Below are positions 36,918 to 43,911 of a DNA stretch of 64,000 nucleotides, in pieces. The translations under genes were made by a program, and so were the position numbers. The notes beneath the pieces are model-generated. The model ran no database searches. It worked only from the letters and a program-made list of their open reading frames with translations, and was not told the origin of the DNA. The DNA is from Skermanella aerolata KACC 11604 (GTDB lineage: Bacteria; Pseudomonadota; Alphaproteobacteria; Azospirillales; Azospirillaceae). Location of the stretch: assembly GCF_000936425.1 (NCBI RefSeq), contig NZ_AVFK01000021.1:1-64000 (forward strand), in the 5' to 3' direction. Within the stretch, counting starts at the first letter, position 1; each line of letters starts with the position of its first letter.

Positions 36918-37286
36918 TCAGCCGTGGCAGGGGAACGCGGCGCCGAGGGCGTCGAGCAGGGTTTCGACCGGCGGCAGGATAAGCACCTTCGGTTCGGCGT
37001 CCATGTGGCTGACCCACACCTGGGCAAGCTGGCCGATGCTGACGACCTTGGGCGGGCAGAACTTGCCGACGCCAAACCGGTCATGGGCATCCCGGACGCC
37101 TTGCACGAAGCCGAAGCAGTTGGCGCTTTCGACCGGGTCGCCGCCCAAGCCGTTGGCGGATTTGACCGCTTTCTGGCAGACCGGATGGAAATAGGCTGAT
37201 TTATTCGGGTTCACGGCCGCCTGGGCAGAGGCGCCGCCCGCCAGGATCGCCGCCAGGGCGATCAGGGCGGTGCGGTGAAACGACAT
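36918..37286 (-). CDS. Rap1a/Tai-like periplasmic protein
   Basis: This 122-residue exported protein has a Sec signal (ALIALAAILAGGASAQAA) and the Rap1a/Tai pattern: ANCFGFVQGVRDAHDRFG, then FCPPKVVSIGQLAQVWVSHM, then LLDALGAAFPCHG, with paired cysteines for disulfides. The family is named for type VI secretion immunity proteins, but no such system is nearby. Here it follows the CCxxCC mini-gene by 32 bases under an NNR-type box, so a role in NO or denitrifying growth is more likely. Start 37286 was chosen over 37298; neither has a clear ribosome site. Confidence 0.7.
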   Translation of the reverse strand: MSFHRTALIALAAILAGGASAQAAVNPNKSAYFHPVCQKAVKSANGLGGDPVESANCFGFVQGVRDAHDRFGVGKFCPPKVVSIGQLAQVWVSHMDAEPKVLILPPVETLLDALGAAFPCHG

Positions 37287-37318
37287 GATGCTATCCATCG
37301 CTGGTGAAGTTTGAAGGT

Positions 37319-37582
37319 TCAGCCGCAGCATCCGCCGCAGCACGATCCGCTCTGCCGGGCGGCGAGGCGGTCGTAATCGACCGCATGAACGCCTGAGGGC
37401 AGGACCAGCCCGCGTGAGAGAGCGGCGACATCCCCGGCACTGACGTTGGCCGGGCAGTTCCGGATCTCGTAGATGGTCCCGCCATTGGCGGGGGGGCCGG
37501 CAACGCTGCCGGTCTCGGCGATCGAGGCGTTGCCGGCGCGGTCGATGCTGACGAGATGCGAGATGTTCAAGGTCGAAGTCAT
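37319..37582 (-). CDS. small protein ending in a CCxxCC motif
   Basis: This 87-residue soluble protein has no signal or membrane segment. The body (ISHLVSIDRAGNASIAETG, GTIYEIRNCPANVSAGDVAAL) is unrecognised; the last ten residues read SGSCCGGCCG, four cysteines likely to bind a metal or iron-sulfur cluster or act in redox. AGGA lies 9 bases before the ATG. A near-perfect FNR/NNR box lies upstream at the spacing expected of an activator, so the gene is probably induced with norCBQD. Function unknown. Confidence 0.65.
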   Translation of the reverse strand: MTSTLNISHLVSIDRAGNASIAETGSVAGPPANGGTIYEIRNCPANVSAGDVAALSRGLVLPSGVHAVDYDRLAARQSGSCCGGCCG

Positions 37583-37647
37583 GGGTGGTCATCCTGGAAG
37601 GTTTGTCGCAATGGCACCCACTCGACCACAGGACTGGTAGCTCCGAC

Positions 37648-37661
37648 TTGACTTCGGTCAT
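37648..37661. promoter_or_regulatory. FNR/NNR-type box for the CCxxCC/Rap1a pair
   Basis: TTGACTTCGGTCAT differs from a perfect palindrome at the last base. At -41.5 it predicts a minus-strand start near 37613, giving a leader of about 31 bases to the ATG at 37582. Confidence 0.7.
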
Positions 37662-37747
37662 GCGCCATCGGTTTGGTGGCGACCAAATAGACGGCATCCT
37701 TTTCTTGCCAGCCGGAATATCTTTTCTGGTCCTGAATTCCCGGTGGC

Positions 37748-37761
37748 TTGACCCGCGTCAA
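37748..37761. promoter_or_regulatory. FNR/NNR-type box for the DUF2249 operon
   Basis: TTGACCCGCGTCAA is a perfect TTGAC-N4-GTCAA site. At -41.5 it predicts a plus-strand start near 37796, about 21 bases before the DUF2249 gene. Confidence 0.75.
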
Positions 37762-37816
37762 GGGAACTCCTCCGCGATCCGTCATGATGCGGATGTGAAT
37801 CCCCCGGGAGTTGATG

Positions 37817-38626
37817 ATGAGCTTGACGCCACACACCCTAGTCACCGACACCCTGCTGGTTGACGTAATCGCCGGAGACGCCGAGGCGATCCACCGGCTG
37901 ATAGCGCTCAATCCGGTCTTCGCCGTGCTGCTGGACCCCGATCACAGGAACGCCATGGTCGGCCAGATCCGCCTGGGCGAAGCGGCGCGTGTCGCCGAAG
38001 TTCCCTTCGACAGCCTGTGCGCCGTTCTGAAAGGCAAGCCAGTCGAGACCGCTGGCAACCAACCGGTCGTGCCGGCAGCCGCCACGCCGAGCGACTGGTT
38101 CGAGCAGGCCGAAAGCCAATCGGCGCCACACCTCGATGTCCGTCCGTTGCTGGCATCGGGTCAGGACCCGTTCGCGCAGGTCATGTCCGCATCGGCCAAG
38201 GTGCCGTCCGGCGGCTTCCTGGTGGTGGATGCACCGTTCGATCCCGCCCCGCTGCGCCGGGTGCTGGCCGGCAAAGGGTTCACCTCGCTCGGTCGTCAGA
38301 TGGGACCGGGACATTGGCGCATCTGCTGGCGCCGCGAAGAACCGGCGCCGGTAGAGGTCGAGGAATCCCCCATGCCAGCCCGAGGTCCCGAACCCTGGAA
38401 AGCCGATGACGGCACCCATATCGACGTGCGCGGCCTGCAACCGCCCGAACCGATGACCCGCGTGCTCGACCTGATCGACCAGGGTGGCTTCGACAATCTG
38501 GTGCTGCATCACGACCGCGAACCCGTCCTTCTCTATCCCATGCTGGCGGAGCGTGGCTGGTCGTGCCTGTCGGCTGAGAACTTGGAAGGCGAAGTCCGCA
38601 TCAGGCTGGCGCGGGAATCGTCATGA
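37817..38626 (+). CDS. DUF1858/DUF2249-type protein
   Basis: This 269-residue soluble protein combines an N-terminal DUF1858-like segment (DVIAGDAEAIHRLIALNPVFAVLLDPDHR) with two DUF2249-like domains: LDVRPLLASGQDPFAQVM with a following strand and GRQMGPGHWRICWRR, then IDVRGLQPPEPMTRVLDLI with VLLYPMLAERGWSC. Each DUF2249 unit starts with the LDVRxL strand. Such proteins often travel with NO-related genes but their activity is not established. ATG 37817 was chosen because GGGAG lies 6 bases upstream; ATG 37814 and TTG 37811 are alternatives. The stop overlaps the next gene (ATGA). Confidence 0.75.
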   Translation: MSLTPHTLVTDTLLVDVIAGDAEAIHRLIALNPVFAVLLDPDHRNAMVGQIRLGEAARVAEVPFDSLCAVLKGKPVETAGNQPVVPAAATPSDWFEQAESQSAPHLDVRPLLASGQDPFAQVMSASAKVPSGGFLVVDAPFDPAPLRRVLAGKGFTSLGRQMGPGHWRICWRREEPAPVEVEESPMPARGPEPWKADDGTHIDVRGLQPPEPMTRVLDLIDQGGFDNLVLHHDREPVLLYPMLAERGWSCLSAENLEGEVRIRLARESS

Positions 38627-39903
38627 TCTCCCCCGGCGGCGGCCGGCTGCTGCCCGCCTCGATCCCCTTCCGGTTCCTGGCGGCGGCTCTGGTATTTCAT
38701 CTGATCGGCTGGACCGCGCTGGCGGCCGGAGCCCCGCTGCTTGCCGCTACCGTCGGCGGCCTCGGTCTGCCGCTCGCCGGTCTTCACCTGATGACGCTGG
38801 GCGTGTTGACGGTCACGGCCATGGGCGCCGGCTTCCAACTGCTGCCGGTGGCGATCCAGGCTGACCTGCCCGCCGTCTGGCCCTGCCGTCTCGCCAGTTG
38901 GCTGCTGCTGCCGGGCGTCGCGGTGCTGAACTGGGGCATGATGACGGCCGATCTGGTGGAACTGGCCCTCGGCGGCAGCGCCGTGGCGCTGGCCCTGGTC
39001 ATTTTCGCCGTAACCGTCGGTCTGGCGCTCCGGCGTACTGACCGGTCCAAGCCGCAGGTCCGCCTGATCGTCCGCCACCTCTGGGCGGCGCTGGCCTGTC
39101 TGGTGACCTTGGCTGTCCTCGGGCTGGCCCTGCTCGGCGACTTCGCGCATGGTTATCTCGACGATCACCGCACCGTTGCCGCTATCCATCTGGTGGTTGC
39201 CTGCTACGGCTTCCTGGGACTGCTGGCTGCCGGTTTCGTTCAGGTACTGGTACCCATGTTCGCCCTGGTGGCGCCCCAGGCCGAGCGTCCCGCCACCATC
39301 GTCCTTGCGACCGCAATCGCGGCGCTTATTGCAGCCGCAGCGGGTGCCTTCGTTCCGGCCGCCGTGATCGGGCTGGGAACCGCGTGCCTGCACGTCCATG
39401 GCATGGTGGGTCTGATGCGCAGGCGGAATCGCCGCAATCTCGGAACCTCGTTCCTGCTGGTTCGTCTGTCCTGGGTCATGCTCCCCGTCAGTCTGGCCGT
39501 GGGATTGCTTCTGGCGCTTGACCTGCTACCGTCCTGGGGACCGCCCCTGTTCGCGCTGACTGCCATCGGCGGCTGGCTGCTGAGCCTCGTCCTGGGAATG
39601 CTCCAGCGCATCCTGCCGTTCCTGGCCGCGATCCACGCCGCCAGGGCAGCCCAGCGCATTCCCAAGGTGTCGGAACTGAGCACCGGCCCGATCCTCAGGA
39701 TACAGACGTCCGCCCATGTCATGGCGCTGGTGACGGTCGGAACCGGCATGGTGCTGGATATCGACTGGCTGATCCGTGTCGGTGCCCTTACCGGGGCGGC
39801 AGGCGCCGCCGCCTTCATTATCTACGCTATCGACCTTTATCTGCGGATCGAGAACCTGCCGCGTGCCCGCTCCGCCGCCATCATGAGAAAGACCGGTTCA
39901 TGA
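38623..39903 (+). CDS. multipass membrane protein (NnrS/oxidase subunit I-like candidate)
   Basis: This 426-residue protein has 11-12 hydrophobic helices and several His residues inside or next to them (ALVFHLIGWTA, AGLHLMTLGVLTVTAMGAGFQLLPV, IHLVVACYGFLG, CLHVHGMVGLM, AIHAARAAQRIP). The HLMTLG helix recalls NnrS and heme-copper oxidase subunit I-type proteins, so heme or copper binding is plausible but not shown. It lies between the DUF2249 and DUF59 genes with 4-base overlaps on both sides, so the three are made together, probably under NO or low oxygen. Confidence 0.65.
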   Translation: MISPGGGRLLPASIPFRFLAAALVFHLIGWTALAAGAPLLAATVGGLGLPLAGLHLMTLGVLTVTAMGAGFQLLPVAIQADLPAVWPCRLASWLLLPGVAVLNWGMMTADLVELALGGSAVALALVIFAVTVGLALRRTDRSKPQVRLIVRHLWAALACLVTLAVLGLALLGDFAHGYLDDHRTVAAIHLVVACYGFLGLLAAGFVQVLVPMFALVAPQAERPATIVLATAIAALIAAAAGAFVPAAVIGLGTACLHVHGMVGLMRRRNRRNLGTSFLLVRLSWVMLPVSLAVGLLLALDLLPSWGPPLFALTAIGGWLLSLVLGMLQRILPFLAAIHAARAAQRIPKVSELSTGPILRIQTSAHVMALVTVGTGMVLDIDWLIRVGALTGAAGAAAFIIYAIDLYLRIENLPRARSAAIMRKTGS

Positions 39904-40217
39904 CACCGAACACTCCGGAAGCCGCTGCTTGGGACGCTCTGACTCAAGTCATCGATCCCGAAACCGAACTCAGCATCGTCAATATGGGTCTGGTCTACGA
40001 CATCGACGGAACACCTGACGGCCTGCTGGTCCGACTTACGCTGACGCATCCAAGCTGCCCGATGGGCGAATTGATCGTCCAGCAAGCCGAAAAGGCTCTC
40101 GCCGCCATCTCAACTCCCGCCTGCTCCGCCCGGATCGAGCTGACCTTCGACCCACCCTGGACCCCCGACCTGATCACCCCTGAAGGGCGTCGTCAGCTGG
40201 ACAGGGCAGGTGACTGA
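39900..40217 (+). CDS. DUF59/MIP18-family metal-sulfur cluster protein
   Basis: This 105-residue protein has the DUF59 fold: VIDPETELSIVNMGLVYDI near the N-terminus, LTLTHPSCPMGELIVQQ with the conserved Cys, and LTFDPPWTPDLIT. Relatives (SufT, PaaD, MIP18) help assemble or insert iron-sulfur clusters. As last gene of the NNR-box operon it may service an iron-sulfur target of NO damage or of denitrification; this is inference. Confidence 0.85.
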   Translation: MTPNTPEAAAWDALTQVIDPETELSIVNMGLVYDIDGTPDGLLVRLTLTHPSCPMGELIVQQAEKALAAISTPACSARIELTFDPPWTPDLITPEGRRQLDRAGD

Positions 40218-40715
40218 GCATATTGCAGCAGCTGGCAAAAGGAAGCACATTGCCGTGGTCACCAGTGGACATTTCAATCACAATTAATGATTACAAACTC
40301 AATGCTGAAATGCTCAGAGGATTGATGTAGTACAATCGGAATAAGCCAGGGAACGAGGAGGCCAGGAGACTATTTCCTCCCGACCCGAATCCTGCTCCGA
40401 CACCCTTTCCCCTATGTGATGCATGCCCCTGCGTTTGCTGCTATTCGAGGGCGTCTTGGTACGCTGGGTTCAGCAGGGGAACCCCGAGAAAGTGAAACGA
40501 AGCAAAGGTATCGCTTACTGGTAAATGCATTATCACTTTAGGCTTGGTTTTGCATTGCAGGCATATGAGGTCTGGCAGGTTCCCTTGGGGGTTCTAATTA
40601 CCTGTATACAGACTGCTCAAGGGTATTCACCCTTCGGGCGACCGGCTTTCCGCCGCCGCCTGAAGGCGCCGGTCCCCAGCCAGAATCTCTGATGAACTGC
40701 AAGGTGTTCAGCTGG
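40218..40715. other. intergenic region at the edge of the denitrification island
   Basis: About 500 bases with lower GC in the first half and several short stems, including AGCAGGGGAACCCC near 40472 and ACCGGC/GCCGGT around 40639-40674. No reading frame, tRNA or repeat with a defined identity is seen. Confidence 0.4.
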
Positions 40716-40916
40716 TCAGGCCGTGGTTCGGAGCAGTTCGATCCAGGCTTCGAGATCGGTATGGGTGATCAGGGCACGCCGGCCGACCTTGACGACCTTG
40801 AGCCGGCCGGCCTTGCGCTCCTGATACAGCTGCGAGCCTGATATTCCAGTAAGGGCAACGGCTTCGGCGAAGGTGTAGCCGAGCTTGCGGGATGACAATC
40901 CAAATTCCTGGAGCAT
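40716..40916 (-). CDS. small HTH (excisionase/MerR-type) protein
   Basis: This 66-residue protein is a single helix-turn-helix domain of the HTH_17/excisionase class: GYTFAEAVALTGISGSQLYQERKAGRLKVV, then VGRRALITHTDLEAWIELL. AAGGAG lies 7 bases before the ATG at 40916, so that start was preferred over 40946. Such proteins occur in integrated elements or as small regulators. With no integrase nearby it may be an element remnant. Confidence 0.65.
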   Translation of the reverse strand: MLQEFGLSSRKLGYTFAEAVALTGISGSQLYQERKAGRLKVVKVGRRALITHTDLEAWIELLRTTA

Positions 40917-41054
40917 TTCAATCTCCTTCGCGGAGTCAGGCGACATTCACCAGTGCATCATATTTCCTTTGGCATTACAATGCAATTCTTCTGACGGCGG
41001 GAGGCAGATGGTGTAGGCTACTTTTCCGGGGAGAACGGGACGGGGGAACAGCTG

Positions 41055-41549
41055 GTGAAGCCGGAGGGGAGAACCAAGACCCAGGCGCTGACGGTGCGCC
41101 TGAGTGACCGCACGCGCTTCACGCTCGAGGCGCTGATGCGGGCGACGGGCTTGAGCATGACCGGCGTGCTCGAGCGCGCGGTCGAGGATCTGGCGCGCCG
41201 GACCCATGCGCCCGTGGCGAAGGACGATCCAGAGACGAGCTGGTCGGACTACTGGCACGTCGATGACGGCATCCGCACGATCCGCATCCTGTCCCATCCC
41301 GGCCAGCGCTATCCAACGCGCGAGGAGGAGGACCTGCTCGATTTCCTGCGACGCCACTGGGAGTTCTTTGCCGACGATCCGGACCTGCGGCAGCCGCGGC
41401 CCGAGCCGGTCGGCGTGCTGTGGCCGAACATATCGGAGCATGTTGCCCACTGGCGGCAGACCAAGGCGAGCCAGCCCTATGCCGCCGGCCTCGAGATGCA
41501 TGACCGTCTGGCGGCAGCGGGCATCGACCCGCCGAAATGGCCGAGGTGA
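41055..41549 (+). CDS. ribbon-helix-helix-like hypothetical protein
   Basis: This 164-residue protein begins with an RHH-like segment (TKTQALTVRLSDRTRFTLEALMRATGLSMTGVLERAVEDLARR), a fold used for DNA binding, followed by an unrecognised acidic and Trp-rich region (DYWHVDDGIRTIRILSHPGQRYP, DLLDFLRRHWEFFADDPDLR) ending AAAGIDPPKWPR. Two decayed copies occur at 48348-48664 and 58979-59056, so it belongs to a duplicated family in this replicon. A GGGGGAACAGCTGGTGAAG leader offers only a weak ribosome site. Confidence 0.6.
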   Translation: MKPEGRTKTQALTVRLSDRTRFTLEALMRATGLSMTGVLERAVEDLARRTHAPVAKDDPETSWSDYWHVDDGIRTIRILSHPGQRYPTREEEDLLDFLRRHWEFFADDPDLRQPRPEPVGVLWPNISEHVAHWRQTKASQPYAAGLEMHDRLAAAGIDPPKWPR

Positions 41550-41729
41550 GTGGATGCCCTGCCGCCGATTGCCACCGGTGCTGAAGCACCATTCCGATAT
41601 ACCCGGTCCCGACCGATCCCGGCGTGGTCGGTCCGTCCGCGGGAAGCCTGTACAAGGCGGAGCTTGCCGGACCAATGGCGAGAGACCGGGTAAGGGCTCT
41701 TGGGCACGCAGTGGGAAGGGATTGCCGTC

Positions 41730-42386
41730 ATGAGTCAGGCGGCAGCCGCCGCCGCGAAGGCCCGCCTGCGCGAAGCGAGCGAGACGCGGATCCTCGATGC
41801 GGCGGCCACGGTCTTCGCGCGTCTCGGCCTGTCGGGTGCGACCATGGCTGGGATCGCCAGGGAAGCGGACATGCCGACTGCCACCATCCACTACTACTTC
41901 GGCACCAAGCACCGCCTGTACGAGGCTGTTCTTGCCCACACCCTGCGCCTGTGGGTGCGGGAGATCGAGACGATCAAGCCGGAGGACGAGCCGAGGACAG
42001 CGATTGCCGCCTACATCGCGGCCAAGATGCGCTTCTCGCACCTTCATCCCGAAGCTTCCCGGATCTTCGCCGGCGAGATGCTGGCCGGCGGCGGCAATGT
42101 CCGGGAGTTTCTAGCGGGAGAACTGAGGCTTCTGATCGAGCGCAAGGCGGCAGTGCTGGAGACGTGGGTCAGGCAGGGCCGGATCCGTCCGGTCGCGCCC
42201 GAGCACCTGTTCTTCCTGATCTGGGGCGCTACCGAATTCTACGCCAACTTCGCGCCGGAAGTGCGAGCGGTGACCGGTCTGGCCGAAGATGAGCCGATTG
42301 ACTTCGAGTCCGCCGCCCGCAGCATCGCCGACATCGTGCTCAATGGCTGCCTCGCTTTGAAACCGGGCGACAGCAGCGGGACATGA
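41730..42386 (+). CDS. TetR/AcrR-family regulator (RutR-like)
   Basis: This 218-residue repressor has an N-terminal TetR HTH (RILDAAATVFARLGLSGATMAGIAREADMPTATIHYYFGTKHRLYEAVL) and a C-terminal ligand domain with helices like RutR-type regulators (FAGEMLAGGGNVREFL, FLIWGATEFYANF). It stands 179 bases before the molybdenum hydroxylase operon and probably controls it. ATG 41730 (AAGGGA 8 bases upstream) was preferred over a TTG at 41700. Confidence 0.88.
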   Translation: MSQAAAAAAKARLREASETRILDAAATVFARLGLSGATMAGIAREADMPTATIHYYFGTKHRLYEAVLAHTLRLWVREIETIKPEDEPRTAIAAYIAAKMRFSHLHPEASRIFAGEMLAGGGNVREFLAGELRLLIERKAAVLETWVRQGRIRPVAPEHLFFLIWGATEFYANFAPEVRAVTGLAEDEPIDFESAARSIADIVLNGCLALKPGDSSGT

Positions 42387-42565
42387 CATGCCTGATTTCT
42401 GACCATCGATGCTCACCGCTGCCCACGCCGCAGGCATGCCGAACGCCGAGTGCCTCAGGCACCCCATAAGCCATCCACGGTCGCGACTGGCGCGGAATTT
42501 GCTGGATCCTGATTAAACCGTCAGGATCGCAAAACCGCGCGTCCGAGCCATGGGGAGGAGGGGTC

Positions 42566-43417
42566 ATGAAGCCTGCGCCTTTCGATTACGAGAGCCCAGC
42601 AACCCTGGACGAGGCCCTGGCGCTGCTAGACCGCCCCGGCGCCTGTCCGCTGGCCGGCGGCCAGAGCCTGATCCCCAGCCTGTCGACGCGGCGGATGCGG
42701 CCGGACCTGCTGGTCGATCTCCGGCGCATCCCGAACCTGCGCGGCATCGACGCCGATGCCCATAGCTTGCGGATCGGTCCGCTGGTGACCTTCGCCGAAG
42801 CCGCGGCCTCGTCGGAACTGCGCAGCGCCTGTCCCCTGGTGGTCGAAGCGATCCGCCATGTCGGATCGCCGGCCATCCGCAACCGGGGCACGCTGGCCGG
42901 CAATCTGGTCTGGGCCGATCCGGCGAGCGAGCTGCCCCTCGTGGCGGTCGCTCTACGGGCTGTTCTCACCCTGCGACACCGGGACGGCGTGCGGGAGGTC
43001 GAGGCGGCGGATTTCTTCCTCGGCGCCTTCGAAACCGCGATCCGGCCCGGCGAGATCGTGATCTCGATCCGTATTCCCAAAGGCGCAACCGGGGCTCGCG
43101 CCGGCTTCGCCGAGGTCTCACTCCGCCGCAACGCGCCGGCGCTTGCCGCCGTCGCCGTGCAGATCGAGGCGGCGGACGGCAGGGTCCGCGCCGCCCGCAT
43201 CGCCGCCGGCAGCCTCCAGCCGACGCCGATGCGTCTCGCTTCGGTCGAGGCCGCCCTGGAGGCGGCGGAGCCGGGCACGGACCTGCCGGCGCTGGGCGCT
43301 CTCGCCGCCGGGCAGACCATCGCCGGCCTCGCGGGGCAGTCCACTGCCGGTTACGCCGGAACGGTCCTGCCGGCGCTGGTCGGGCGGGCGATCGCATCCA
43401 CTCTCGCCGCACTGTGA
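42566..43417 (+). CDS. molybdenum hydroxylase FAD-binding subunit (CoxM/XdhB type)
   Basis: This 283-residue subunit has the FAD motif CPLAGGQSLIPSL near residue 32 and the second AIRNRGTLAGNLVWADPASELP (around residue 105-125), both typical of CoxM-like flavoproteins. It passes electrons from the iron-sulfur subunit to the acceptor. GGGGAGGAGGGG before the ATG is a strong ribosome site. The stop lies 14 bases before the next start. Confidence 0.92.
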   Translation: MKPAPFDYESPATLDEALALLDRPGACPLAGGQSLIPSLSTRRMRPDLLVDLRRIPNLRGIDADAHSLRIGPLVTFAEAAASSELRSACPLVVEAIRHVGSPAIRNRGTLAGNLVWADPASELPLVAVALRAVLTLRHRDGVREVEAADFFLGAFETAIRPGEIVISIRIPKGATGARAGFAEVSLRRNAPALAAVAVQIEAADGRVRAARIAAGSLQPTPMRLASVEAALEAAEPGTDLPALGALAAGQTIAGLAGQSTAGYAGTVLPALVGRAIASTLAAL

Positions 43418-43431
43418 CGGAGAAGCCGATC

Positions 43432-43908
43432 ATGAGCAGGGATACCAGGGAAATCACGGTCACCGTCAACGGCGCGCCGAAGCGCCTGACCGTGCCGGTC
43501 AGGCTGCTGCTGTCCGACCTCCTGCGCGACGTCCTCGGCCTCACCGGCACCCATGTCGGGTGCGGCCAGGGGCCGTGCGGAAGCTGCACCGTGCTGGCCG
43601 ACGGCGGGACGGTGCGCTCCTGCCTGATGCTGGCGGTCCAGGCCGACGGCATGGAGATCGAGACGATCGAGGGGGTTGCCGCCGGGGACGGCGCTCTGCA
43701 CCGCATCCAGGAGGCGTTCCGCGAGCACCACGCCCTTCAGTGCGGCTTCTGCACGCCCGGCATCGTCATGGCGACGGTCGGCCTGCTGCGCCGGTCGCCG
43801 CACCCGAGCGCTGATGAGCGAGCGGAGCTGATGGAGGGGCATCTCTGCCGCTGCACCGGCTACCGGAACATCGACGCCGCACTCGCGGCCCTTGCCGGGG
43901 AGGGCTGA
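43432..43908 (+). CDS. molybdenum hydroxylase [2Fe-2S] subunit (CoxS type)
   Basis: This 158-residue subunit carries two [2Fe-2S] sites: the plant-type one (GCGQGPCGSCTVL with a later Cys in VRSCLM) and the C-terminal helical one (QCGFCTPG and CRCTGY). It links the molybdenum and FAD subunits. ATG 43432 was chosen because GGAGAA lies 7 bases upstream; a GTG at 43414 overlapping the previous stop is possible. Confidence 0.93.
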   Translation: MSRDTREITVTVNGAPKRLTVPVRLLLSDLLRDVLGLTGTHVGCGQGPCGSCTVLADGGTVRSCLMLAVQADGMEIETIEGVAAGDGALHRIQEAFREHHALQCGFCTPGIVMATVGLLRRSPHPSADERAELMEGHLCRCTGYRNIDAALAALAGEG

Positions 43909-43911
43909 GCC

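Noticed and set aside
36918-37286. type VI secretion immunity function for the Rap1a-like protein
   Set aside because: No effector or secretion gene is nearby and the promoter context points to denitrification, so only the family likeness is reported.
40440-40690. possible tRNA or small RNA in the 40.2-40.7 kb gap (GAACCCC and nearby stems)
   Set aside because: No cloverleaf with anticodon stem and T-loop could be drawn.
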